A DNA stretch of 64,000 nucleotides from the NCBI GenBank assembly GCA_014706385.1, contig JACGZH010000008.1:496001-560000 (forward strand). The letters are read 5' to 3'. A program made the translations under genes and the position numbers. The stretch is from Phaffia rhodozyma (Eukaryota > Basidiomycota > Tremellomycetes > Cystofilobasidiales > Mrakiaceae). This document shows positions 22,230-32,988 of this stretch, piece after piece. Below the pieces are notes generated by a model. That model searched no databases and was not told the origin of the DNA. It saw nothing but the letters and a program-made list of their open reading frames with translations. Position 1 is the stretch's first letter; each line of letters begins with the position of its first letter.

Positions 22230-22550
22230 AGCTTTCGTATGTCGTTATGTTAAAGGATGTAAATATCTGGCTGGAGCTTGCACTTATTGATATGGTCTTT
22301 CCGAGTGGCTGTAGAGAAATACTGCAAGCGTACAACAATCTATCGTCGTTGTGGTTGGAAGTGATGGTGATGGGTGAGTATGAAGGTGTTTGGTGTTCGG
22401 GCGGTGCCGACAAACATAAATGTTCCTCTCTAAAGCCTATTCAAATCTTCACCACATCATCTTGACAGCAACCTCTCTTGGATATTTACCCTATGCCTCA
22501 TGTTCATTCTAGATAAGATATACTCTGAATACAACTCATGGAGGCGCACT

Positions 22551-24144
22551 TTAACCAGTAACTAATTTCCAGACTCCCCAGCCCAAGATACCCCATACGA
22601 CCGGAAGGCCGACCAAGGGGAAACCCCAACAGAGCGCGTTGCCTGCCTCCCAATTTGACCTGAATCGAACAGGAACTTCTATACTTCCTCCTTGTACTCC
22701 TTGCTCCGATTCTTGGGTAGGAAACACGCCGTCTCGATAGTAGGCTGCCATCAGCCGATCCTTTTCCCTCCATCGTTCCAACAGCCAGGCTCCAAATGCT
22801 TCTCTGTCTGATGTAGACTCTCCACCTTGCGCGCCCAGAGGGATCTGAGCAGAGTCATACATCCTTAGGTGCATATGGACCGCGGGCGGCGGAACGGAAC
22901 GATGGAAGATTGAGAACAGATTGTGATACTCTTGAGCTGCACCAGCGGGAGGTACGCCGGGGTAGCCAATAGTAATATCGAGCACGGGGAGAGAAGGTAG
23001 GTTTTGTGATAATTGGTGCAGAATCGTTTGAAGACCTAGCGAGTGAGGGAGTAGTACATTGATGGTATCGTCCTTGGAGACCAAATGAATTCAAGAGATG
23101 TGCTGATGAATAAATGCACGGGGAAGGCAAGGAAAGGATGCAAGGATGGACGAACGATATCTTGCTTCTTGGCGTACGCGCTCGAGTTTGCTCGTTCTTG
23201 GTCGCTTACAATCGTCCCTTCCGGGAAGACCATCATCCAGATAGGATCATGATTCTTGACAGACTCCGTACTCAATCGATTCAGATACTTGAACAATGGA
23301 CCTTTGTCCTGAGCCCACCGACTGATATAATCAGTCGTTAGTCACGAGACAACAGAAAAGCAAACAGAATCAAGCCCGTATGAAGAGACTTACCGGGCAA
23401 GGAATAGAAAATCAAAAAATTGGCAACCCCATCCGACGAAAGGAATCCATTTGAGACTCTTCTTGAGCAAGATATAGACTCCATCGGCAGTACCAGCAAA
23501 ATAACCAAGCACCCAGATATACAACCAATCCGTGTACGCCTATATACACGGACGAGTTTAGCATAGCTAGACAGAGGAGAACTATCGAAAAGTGTTACAT
23601 GAAAAAGGAAAGAGAGTCGGGAACAAACCTGATGGTTTCCCATGACGACCGCCCGTTTTGGAAGATCCAGCCCAATTACCCTATCATCTGTCTTATCCCG
23701 CCTGACGACGATATCATCAAGATCTATTCCCTCTCCAGCTGTCAACACGAGCGAGGTTGGACCGAACAAGATGGAGATAAGGAGTATGAGAGAGCACCAG
23801 GATGATTTTGTGGAGCGAAGAATCTTGTAATACAGCGGACGTGTCGGTGGAAGGATAGCCAGTGGCCAGCCTTGAGTTTAGAGAAAGAAACCTTCGTGAG
23901 AGTTAGACGGTGTTATGACCTTTATAAATGAGGAAACACACACGCACACAAGAGTTGGGTCGTGTTGATAGACAAGATTCCTATATTAAACACGATCGGA
24001 AAGACAATGTACTGCACCCATATGGAAAGAGAGACATGTTCAACTCAGACGAACAGAATGGCATTCAAAGGATCGGAAAGTATGGGCTTTACCGAGAACC
24101 AAGAACCGTGGGATTTCGGTCGATCTTTTATGGGTACCGTCCAT
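22551..24144 (-). CDS. Lysophospholipid acyltransferase (LCLAT1/Cst26-like)
   Basis: Membrane acyltransferase that moves an acyl chain to a lysophospholipid or lysophosphatidic acid, probably in the endoplasmic reticulum. After an N-terminal membrane segment, VVMGNHQ joins to AYTDWLYIWVLGYF across an intron near 23550-23630. Together they make the NHQxxxDW variant of the catalytic Hx4D box typical of the LCLAT1 group. WMMVFPEGTIVSDQERANS (about 23235-23185) is the FPEGT glycerol-phosphate-binding block. The C-terminus has a membrane segment (GFPLVGLPVVWGILGWGVW) and ends KLVTG. The 5' end is uncertain: the ATG at 24144 (MDGTHKRSTEIPRF) joins plausibly to a hydrophobic exon near 24000-23950. 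Yeast Cst26/Psi1 and human LCLAT1 remodel phosphatidylinositol acyl chains, a likely but unproven role here. Confidence 0.82.
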
Positions 24145-24444
24145 AATTGACTGCGAGCTGTACTTGTCGGTATCAATGGGTCTTGATCGTCAGTTCTTGT
24201 CCTCATCTTCATCTTTCTTTTCTATGGAGACACGAGATGTATACAGGGAGATGGGTTGGAGGAGAAAACGATAGTCAAACGATAGTTCTCTCTGAAATCC
24301 GCCACGTGTTTTTCCGGCCGGAGCAAAAACTCCTGACCGAAGTTTGAGTAGCGCAGATACATTACATCATACAGATTATTCATCTACAAAATCTTTCTTC
24401 TTTCTCTTTCCCCAAACACTCTCGACAGAATCAGAGCAATCGCG

Positions 24445-25713
24445 CTAGGCAACTCCAAGAACTCGAAGAAGAACCTGACCGAGTCGTTTGCCATCGTGAT
24501 GCTGTCTGGACCGTTCCCTTGCGTCTTTCGCAAACTCTTTGTCGAACGTCCCGTCCTTCTCGTAGTTATCAATTAGAGGGACCAAAATCCCGTCATGCCT
24601 AATATAGTTGACGGGAAAAGCAACACATAGCAGGGTTGATAAGGTTAGCACGGAGATGACCAGGGTAGTGAGAGCGAAAAGAGCGCGCACCACTCTGGAT
24701 GACCTAGAAGATCCCAGAGTTCAGTCATCCCAGACCAAGAAAGAATGCGTCAGTATCACAGCATACTCCGACAGGATCGTACACATGCGAAGATGAACGA
24801 ACCCTGAAAAGCGATGATATGTATTTTTCTCCATGGATCATCCGGTAAGGTATGAGCTTCCGAATGAGTGAAAGGTGGAACGTCTTCTGAATCGTAAAAG
24901 TTGACTATGCCTTGGATAGGCGTAAGTTCAGAGTATGCGAGTAACTCAAAATTCTCTGGCACCTCTCGAACGATATCGGAATGGATCTGTTGCATCATCT
25001 GTAGGCGAGCCGAGGAGGACCATGAAAACCGAATTGATGTATTTGAGCCATGGTCGGCTTTACACCATAGTTCAACAAAGACAGACGAACGATATGACCT
25101 CGAACATCGACTCCCTCCTCTTCATCGTCATCCGATAGATCCCAGATAATTCTCTTTCCTAACTTCGTCAAGTTGACTTTTGTGCTACCGACCTCCCATC
25201 CTTTCTCGTTCTTTTCGATTAAACTCGGCCCGAAAGCTCTAGCGATGATCTGTAGGCCGAAACAAATGCCAATCATTCTGATCCTCGGATAATCATCCTT
25301 CACACGGATAAGGAACCCAGCGAGACGGAGGATCCAAGTCGTGTCCTTGTCAGCGTCATCCTCGAACGAGCCAGAGATCACGATGGCGTCGATCTGGTCG
25401 AGTTCGGCTTCTGTTGGGTACTTTCTAGCGTTCACAACATCATAGTTGCGTGTCTCTAGATTCAAATGATCAGGGATATGTGGCTCAAAAAGGTTATGGA
25501 GGACATCTTGATCGGAATAAATAAACGTTAAGAAGAAGAAGATAGGAGAAGCGTGATCGATAACGTGGTTCAATCAGCCCAATGTGTTCAATCAGCCCAA
25601 CGTGTTCATAGGGGAAACATACCGGCGTACTCTCCATGAGCAGCTTCAGATTCCTCAGGTATCTTGTCACAAGCCAAGAAAGCGACGGTCAACACGTTTG
25701 ATGGTTTAGTCAT
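24445..25713 (-). CDS. Class I glutamine amidotransferase-like protein
   Basis: A stand-alone GATase1 domain, similar in layout to yeast YLR126C-type proteins. The start MTKPSNVLTVAFLACDKIPE is read from the ATG at 25713. The core includes IDAIVISGSFEDDADKDTTW and MIGICFGLQIIARAFG (about 25290-25240), with the nucleophile cysteine in GICFGLQ. The matching His-Glu pair occurs as GHPEW near 24690. There an intron splits the tryptophan codon; unspliced, the frame reaches a stop within about 15 codons. The last exon gives HDGILVPLIDNYEKDGTFDK and ends LRVLGVA at 24445. No synthase domain is attached, so the amide acceptor is unknown. The catalytic Cys-His-Glu set is intact. Confidence 0.85.
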
Positions 25714-26702
25714 TTTTTACTGATGATTGGCCAGTTAGTCGATATGTTTATGATGGTGGCGAAGTAAATGAGGCTTTGGCTATGAAGGCAAGGAAGGATC
25801 CTTATATTTGGCGGTCTCGAATTGTGTGATCGGAGGGAGACTTGAAACTTGCTTGGCGCTAATGAAATCTATCGTTCACCCTTCCAGATGATCAGATGCG
25901 CGCTCTTCTTGCCAACTGTCACCTGAATCTCTCAAACCTAAGCTTATGCCATAGTTAAGATTCATATTCATGCTCGCTCGTCGTTTGTCTCTATATGATG
26001 TATAGGATGAGGAGGAACTGCTTCTCAAAAGGAAAGAAAGAACACAGAAAGTCGAATGAGTTCCGAGTTTCAGTTGGCGTCTATCACTATTTTTTTTAAA
26101 AAGAACAAAAAAAAAACGTCATCGTCATCATCGTTGATTTTTTTGAGCCCGCCTGAGAATTTCATCCGCAAAAGGCATGTTATGTTCTCCTCTTGTTCTT
26201 CTTATTTATTTTTTACGACTCACATGATCTATCCAACAGGCAAGACCTTGCCTGGAAGGCGCTAGATGGTAGACGGCAAAAGAAACAACCATGCAATGTC
26301 GATTTATTGAAGGGTCTTTGAGAAAACATGCTTTGACATCGTACAATCACATCCCATAAAGCAAAAGAGATCGAAAACCAAGTTTGTTTGTCCGTGAATA
26401 AAGAAAAAGAAAGAAAGAGGTGGAATAGCCAGTATTCAAAGACAAGAAAAGCGAAGAAGAACAAAGGGAAGGAAAAGAGAGCTGGGACAAGAGAGGAAAA
26501 AAAGACAACGAGATCGTTCTGATCTTCGGTCCAATTAGATTGTTTTGACTCTTTCTTGACCAAGACAAAAAGAAGATATGGAGGAAAGATAGAAGACAAG
26601 AACAGATCGATGAGGAGAGAGAGAGAGAGAAAAGTAGAAGACCCAATAACAAGAAGACGAACGAGATAGCAAGAGGAGAAACAAATCCATAACAAAAAAA
26701 AA
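25714..26702. other. Spacer of about 1 kb, no gene seen
   Basis: This segment holds the promoter of the amidotransferase and the 3' flank of PalI. It includes A-rich runs near 26090-26120 and a long purine-rich tract (about 26400-26700) that appears as open but low-complexity frames on the minus strand. No domain was recognised. Confidence 0.5.
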
Positions 26703-28981
26703 TCAAGGATACCCTGTGAACGCGCTTTTTTCCTGTCTATAACCACTCGAGGGATCGGATGAGAATCCAGGTGTAGCAGTGAGTTCATACCTCGGGGGTT
26801 CTGGTCCGGTCACTCCCTCCCCATCCAGTCCTCTCTCAATACCACCGCTACCGCTGGCTTCGCTGGTAACGTACTGATCGTGATGCTGAACATCTAAAAA
26901 ATTCGCATAAGAGTTTCCTTGAGGGTCAGCTAACCTTTGAGGGGCAGGTGCATGCATGGCTGGAGAGACTTGTCGGTCTGGCTGCTGTTGGGATTGCTGT
27001 AGCTGTGGCGAAGAGTATGTATCATAGTGGGACGCAGTGGTCGTTGGCGAGAAGAATCGGTTTGGAGGGGGTGACGTGGAGGCAGAGTTGTATGGTTGAC
27101 GGTACGGCTGGGCGTAAGGATCCGAGTACGGTTCGGCTTGGTAATCTAAGAGGAAGGAGAGGAGTGGTTACAGAAGCCCAAAATTATTTAGCGAATTGGA
27201 AGGGAAAAGACGCTAAGAGTAAGGGAGAAACAAAACGAAAAGGAAACTAACAATCTTGGCCGGCCTCGGTAACGGAAGGATAGCCACCTGGTGTGGCCTG
27301 ACCGGCCGCAAAGTCATCGCTCTCTCTTCTGGTCAACCCACCGGGCTGACCGTAGGGTGCACCTTGATCCAATCCTCTACCACCAGCTCCTCTGCCTGCG
27401 TTGAAACCGCCCATCGCGTAACTTGCTACTTCACTCCTCCCTGCAATCGATCCAGCGTATGCGTTTCCAGCGCCAACACCGACGGCTCCAGCCGCGTAAG
27501 GGTTCTCAGCTTGATCTCTGTAGCCTAGATGAGCTGCGTTCCCTCCAACGCCGAGATCTCGCTCGTCCTGCTCGTCCTCCTCCTCCAACCATTGATCCGT
27601 CCCCTGACCTCTGTTTCCGGTCGAGGTAAGTGGGATAGTCTCGTAGGGTTGGAAGCCAGGAAGATGGTTCGGATTACCGACTCCTCCCTGGCCAGCCATA
27701 TCTCCATTGGCGAGTCTGTATTTTCGATCTTGCTCCTGCTGGAAGGCGTCCTGTCTGATTTGTTCGTCGTAAGCATCATCGGGATTGACCTTTCGACCAC
27801 GTGCTCCACCGTCGGGGTCCCGAGGACCTCTACTCTGAATGCATCGACGACCAAACCCGAAAGCACATCCAGAAAACATCAAGCAGATCCAACCGGCAAG
27901 AACGAGCCAGGTGGACATCCCGATAGAGGATGATGCGCCTGACAGGGAGTTGATTCGTTTCTTTGCAAGAAAGAAGAGGACTATATCGAAGCCGAAAGCC
28001 ACCATGGCTGATCGGGTAGAATAGAACATTTGAAACCGAACATGTTGACGTCAAGTTCGGTTTCGTTGTAGAGAGAAAATTGATAAGTACGAACCGACGG
28101 AAGCACCGATACCCTACAGCAAGCGGTGAATACGTTTAGAGACTCCGTCAGCTCTTGGTCAGAACGAAACGCGGTGGATAGGTAGAGAAGACCTACAGCT
28201 ACAATAGAGGATAAGATGGTCATTCCGAACTGCCCACAATGAGCGATCAATCCTATCACGAACGACAGTGCAGCCAGGCAAAAGGCTACAGTGAAAAAGA
28301 GAGCTGGCGCCGGTCAGGTACATGCTTGAATGCGTGTGTAAGGGAAAAGGAGACTTGCCAACAAAGTTCTAAAAACAGGAAGAGACAAAGCGATTAGTTG
28401 ATTTGAAAGAAGAGCGGAAGGAGCATGTGTAAGAGCAGTGAGTTGCTCACCACGATGAGAACATAGGTGATCCATTTGCTAAGACTGGTGGGAATATCGA
28501 TCGCGGTGATGGCAAGGATGGAATCGAGGTCTGATGAAATGTACACAGGACAGAACGGATGAAAGTCAGACAGAGTAAGAGCTCGGGAGTTGTCTGGAAC
28601 GAGAGAAAGCTCACCTAGGGTGTACCCGAAGCCCGCCGAGCTGCAATTGGTGGATGAAGTTTGTTCTATGCAGTACCCGAGGGTGCCAAGGGTGAGAGTA
28701 CCTGTGAAGTCATCGTTGTCGAGTGTCGCCTTGAAGAGGTAGAGTGACTTGATCAACGGTGTGCAGAACGAAGCTAAGGCGAGCAGGATGGTGGCCGCAA
28801 GAGTTAGGACGGTCCCTGGTGTGGCCTGTGTGTTTGTGTTCGTGTGTGTATTCAGAGAAACATGTAGGATGAGTGTTCGTGTCCAGAAGAGGCAGTGTCG
28901 GTGTCACCACGAAAGATTGAAGAACGATCAGAGGATGCAGTGAACGAATGAACGAAACGAGACACGAACGGGATTAGGCAT
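26703..28981 (-). CDS. RIM9: pH-sensing membrane protein PalI/Rim9 (SUR7/PalI family)
   Basis: Four-helix plasma-membrane protein that supports the alkaline-pH sensor PalH/Rim21. The first helix is TPGTVLTLAATILLALASFC (about 28820-28765). An extracellular loop follows with GTLGYCIEQTSSTNCSSAGF (about 28690-28630), the GxxGYC...C pattern of the family. Later helices are near 28480 (LSKWITYVLIV), 28260-28190 (IGLIAHCGQFGMTILSSIVA) and 27945-27850 (TWLVLAGWICLMFSGCAFGF). A long cytosolic tail, rich in Gly, Pro, Gln and Tyr, ends KSAFTGYP at 26703, as in fungal PalI. At least five introns. The start is uncertain: the ATG at 28981 (MPNPVRVS) precedes an intron ending near 28826. PacC, the output of the same pathway, lies about 17 kb to the left. 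Confidence 0.85.
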
Positions 28982-29540
28982 TTGACTTTCGGGCTGAGCG
29001 TCAACAAGAGGACCCGACCATCAGCAAATTAACCTCACAGATCAAGCAGACCCGACGAACGACGAACGACGTACGACTAGAGATGAAAGAATGGGAGAAC
29101 GAAGGTAAGAAGTAAGAGTCAGATTGCACGGAAGGAACGGGTGACAAAAGATTGAACGCGACCTGTTCACGCGTCAAGCCGGCCACGTGAGCCGGCGCGT
29201 GGGAGACGCGTCGATCAAGAGCATCTCCGTCGGCTGTGCGTCGAACGTCATAGAGAGCATCCCCAAAGAAGGATATCATCGGTTGGAGGTTCTTGATCGT
29301 GAGCACGTCGTTGGTGGTGAGTGCGCATGGTGGGCAAGGATTGAGTTCAGCTCGATGAATCATCCTTCTCTTTTCTTTTCGTTCTGCTCGATCAAAGAGG
29401 ATCGAATCGTATAAGAATGCTGCCTTGGATCAGTTGCTGTGGAGCTTTCTCTTTCAGTTCCATCACACGTACATACATTCACATTCTGCCATACTAACAC
29501 ACTCACTCACTCACCCACTCACTCACTCACACTCACAACA
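28982..29540. promoter_or_regulatory. Divergent promoter, PalI / short-chain dehydrogenase
   Basis: This 560-bp spacer has two ACGCGT boxes (29169-29174 and 29206-29211) around CACGTG (29184-29189), which sits inside a GC-rich near-palindrome (GCCGGCCACGTGAGCCGGC). CACTCACT repeats lie at about 29500-29535, before the dehydrogenase ATG. I see no GCCAAG-type PacC site. Confidence 0.45.
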
Positions 29541-30008
29541 ATGCAGTCTGTTCTCGCTCCTCTCATCGGACGTAAGTGTCTTGCTACTTGAGACCTACCA
29601 TACCGCTCATCAACTCATCGGCTAGTGAAATCGCTCATCTTCGCTGTTTCTCTCTCTGGCTAGCCAAGGAATGTGTCCCGCCGAACCTTCAAGGCCGAAC
29701 CGCCATCGTCACCGGAGGTGCGCTCGGAATCGGATACGAAGTCTCTCGAGCGTTCGCAAAGGCAGGGGCTCGGACGATCATGATCAACCGAAAGGAAGAA
29801 CAAGGTGATGAAGCGATCGCAAAGATCAAGGCCGAGGTTCCAGAGGCCATCATCGAATGGGTCCATTGTGATCTAGGAGACTTGAAAGAGACCAAGCAGG
29901 TCTTTGAGAAACTTGCTAAAGAGGAGGACAGGCTTGATCTCGTCTGTATCACTTTTCAATCTTCCGGTTCTCTTTCCTTGCCCGGCCACTGACGACGTCT
30001 CTCCTATG

Positions 30009-30081
<73 letters not shown>

Positions 30082-30855
30082 CTCATCCTGAGTGCGGGAA
30101 TCAACTCTGATCAACCTGGGCTCGATGCCGACGGGATCGACAGGCACTTTGGTGTCAACTGGCTCGGTCACTTTTATGCCATCAACCTGCTCTACCCTCT
30201 CATCCGAAAGACGTCCAAGCTTCCCGGCGCGCCAGCCCCGAGGATCGTGTTCGAGTCTTCAGAGATGCACCGTTTCGCACCAAAGTCGACTACCTTCCAA
30301 TCGGTCGCAGAGATCCAAGAGAATGAAAAGATTGGACCGATCGAGCTCTACGGTCGAACGAAACTCGCGATGATCCAAGGCACCCACGGGCTGCTCGAGA
30401 AGGTCATCAAGCCAAACTCAGACAACGTCTATGTACTCTCCGTCCATCCTGGTGCGGTCAATACCGACATGCAGGATGCCTGGCAACGAGCGTACCCTGG
30501 GCTGATTGGAAAGATCGTCGAGGCAGTCACTTTGTTTGGTGGCAGGTCTCCTGTCCAAGGATCTTATTCTGCCATCTACGCCGGCACTTCTGAGGATATC
30601 ATCAAGAACGACTGGAACGGTTACTACCTCAGCGAGTATGTTATTCTGCTCTGTCTTTTTGTTTCTCTCTCCCTTTCTTCACTCTCTCGTCCCCTTTTCT
30701 GACTCTCTTCCCGTTCGCATCAAAGTCCTGAGACCCCCGGCAAAGAGACCGAGCAGGGATCCGACCCAGTCATTCGAGACAATCTTTGGCGATTAAGCAC
30801 TCAGATGATCGAGAATAAGCTTGGCAAGGACGCCCTTGAATCATGGTCGGCCTGA
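29541..30855 (+). CDS. Short-chain dehydrogenase/reductase
   Basis: NAD(P)-dependent oxidoreductase with a Rossmann fold. The start is MQSVLAPLIG at 29541, followed by an intron of about 85 bp. GRTAIVTGGALGIGYEVSRA (about 29694-29755) holds the TGxxxGIG cofactor motif. Another intron (about 29950-30081) joins RLDL to LILSAGIN, the NAG-like strand. HFGVNWLGHFYAINLLYP, ELYGRTKLA (about 30347-30372, catalytic Tyr and Lys) and LSVHPGAVNTDM complete the family signature. After a third intron the gene ends LGKDALESWSA at 30855. About 340 residues, the size of the WWOX/retinol-dehydrogenase-like group and yeast Env9. The substrate cannot be predicted. The second intron contains a long CA microsatellite that abuts its 3' splice site. 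Confidence 0.9.
30012..30080. repeat. (AC)34 dinucleotide microsatellite inside an SDR intron
   Basis: An uninterrupted AC array of 69 bases fills the 3' half of the intron. The final A of the array and the next G form the AG acceptor at 30080-30081, so the repeat itself stands where a polypyrimidine tract would normally be. Confidence 0.95.
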
Positions 30856-31385
30856 AGCGACCTCACAGAACAACTCTTAGATTTGTAGCCTACCCTATCG
30901 GCCCACTGTATTACTTTATTGTTTCCTCCTATGTGTTTTCCTTGCCTGCTTATAGGCTTCAAGAAGAGAACACTCTCAAGTCACACGCACACACGGAAAG
31001 AGATATATTATAAATGGACTTTGAGAGCTTAAGAGAAAATTGATCGATAGATGGTTTCCAGGCCACATCCGAGTCGTCCATCCGGATGACGTGTGTGCGC
31101 GAGCCTGACTACCAATGAATATCCCCGGCTTGTGTGAACGACCGTCGGTGTATCCTCCATCCCATCCTTCTACCATCCATCATCGTTTGGTCTCTCTCTA
31201 TCAGCTAGAGTATGTGTGTTTTTTATGACTCTGGTCGTAGTATATACTCTCGCTGGCTATTTGCGAGATGCTCATCCTCAATATTCTTTTTGACAACCTC
31301 GTTCCTTTCATTCTTATAATTTTGATGGAAACCCTCCATCGCCTTTCTTCAACTTCTCACTAAAAGATCAAATCAAACCGAAACG
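30856..31385. other. Spacer of 530 bp between two plus-strand genes
   Basis: It contains the 3' flank of the dehydrogenase gene and a pyrimidine-rich stretch before the next start. No gene is recognised. Confidence 0.5.
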
Positions 31386-32141
31386 ATGAGACCTCTTCAT
31401 ACTGTCTGGCAAACTGTCAAGCTCGCGTTCGGTATCAGTGTCTTGAGTGCGGGGATCGAAGCTCAGACCGGGTTGAGGTTCGTCTGTCTCTTCTCGTACT
31501 TCTCTTGTCAAAACTCGGATGTTGTCCTCGGATCGTCTGACCTCTAGCTCCATGCCTTTATCCTTCATTCTCTATCATCCCGTTTTTCTCCTGTGCCAAA
31601 ACATCTGTATATCCTATGGGAATCCCTGGGTATCCCTGGGTATCCGTCGCTGGCTGCCTACCGTTCATCGTTGACATTGGAATTGGTCAGGCCTCAGACA
31701 CACTTACTAGGTAATGAGTATAACCAGCAGTACGTAGCCGATGGGATGTTGCAGGCTGGCAGAGTCGCACTTTGGTTTGCTGCCGATGCCGCTACGAGGG
31801 TGAGTGTTCTTCTGTCTTCTTTTTTTCCCTGCTTTCTTCCTTGCTTTTCCTTCTTGAGGCCGAGTCTGAGGGGGAAGCGGAGATGGGGGACTAAATCGGA
31901 AAGGAGATGCTCAAGCTCGGGTGAGAGATATTCGACCGGGTTATAGATCATCAGTACTGATTCCCCTTCTCTATTCTCATACACTTTGGTTTTGCTCTTG
32001 GTCTAAATCTGTCTTGTCTATCCTCCCACTTTTTTTTGCTCTCTCTCTCTCTCTGTTTGGATTCTCTCTGGTTGAATACCTTAGAGTGGATACTTTGCAC
32101 CGCCCGCAGGCAAGCTCCCTCCTCTGAACACGAAAGTTTAA
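31386..32141 (+). CDS. Small unrecognised protein, about 88 residues
   Basis: I do not recognise this gene. Splicing by eye gives a consistent reading frame. Exon 1 is MRPLHTVWQTVKLAFGISVL followed by SAGIEAQTGL (31386 to about 31480). A donor GTTCGT and an acceptor at about 31691 lead to RPQTHLLGNEYNQQYVADGM, then LQAGRVALWFAADAATR. A GTGAGT donor (about 31800) and a TTAG acceptor (about 32083) lead to SGYFAPPAGKLPPLNTKV and the stop at 32141. The N-terminus is basic and amphipathic and could be a mitochondrial presequence, a signal peptide or a single membrane helix. The regular splice sites and in-frame joins support a real gene; function unknown. Confidence 0.5.
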
Positions 32142-32988
32142 TCTTTCCCTTCGTCCCACTGTCTTTGTCTACGTCGAGTCGGAACGGGCGTGAGAATAAA
32201 GTATATGGTTGTCGATGGTGACGAGACCCGATCGAACGATAAGACAAAGGGGTCCTTTGTTTTGTGTGATATCCGCTCTATATGGGATTCCTTCCCTTTC
32301 CATATTTCTCTCACGATTGTCTTACAGTTTTGTATTATGTTCTATTGGGTTATATCTTCTGTGTCGTGTGTGTGTGTGTGTGTGTGTCTTCTTCTGAGTC
32401 TTGGGTGAAGAAAGTACGTGAATCGACAGCCAAACCGCGTGATCACCCTTTCCCTCCCTGTTCAAGATACGCGAAAGCACCATCTTGATCTTATACCCTC
32501 CTCCCCCTCCCTGGCAAGATCCCATTCAGCGGTCACAGTTCTAGATTCTTGATTGAGCCCCACTAGAGTGTTGAATCAAAGATCGAGGAAGAGCGGTTTG
32601 AGACCTGTGGGTTGGCCGATCACAAACGACTAGGCACAGGAGGGCACGAGCAAGGAGGATTCATGAGAGAAATCTTTATACATAAGATCCCAAAACAAAA
32701 AGATAGAGGAGAACAGAGCGCCTAGAAGAAGAGAGAGAAGGAAGGAAAGAGTATGAAGAGAGAAAGAGACATCAAGTTTAAGAATCGGAGAGAGACGACG
32801 AGTAAGACATTTGGTGAGGAAAGAGAGAGCAGTAAGGTTGAAAGGTTGATGGAGAAGAAAAAATGTTAGACGAGAATAAAGAAAGAGGAACCGTCTTGTC
32901 TACCGAGCCTTGGAACCAAAAAGAGAAAGAATCGAAGCACTAGTCTTAAAACCCTTGGCTAGAGTTACATCTTGATGATACAAGCCGC
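32142..32988. other. Convergent spacer of about 850 bp with a GT repeat
   Basis: The left half is T-rich and the right half is A/G-rich, as expected for two convergent 3' flanks. It contains an 11-copy GT repeat (32366-32387). No coding sequence is recognised. Confidence 0.55.
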
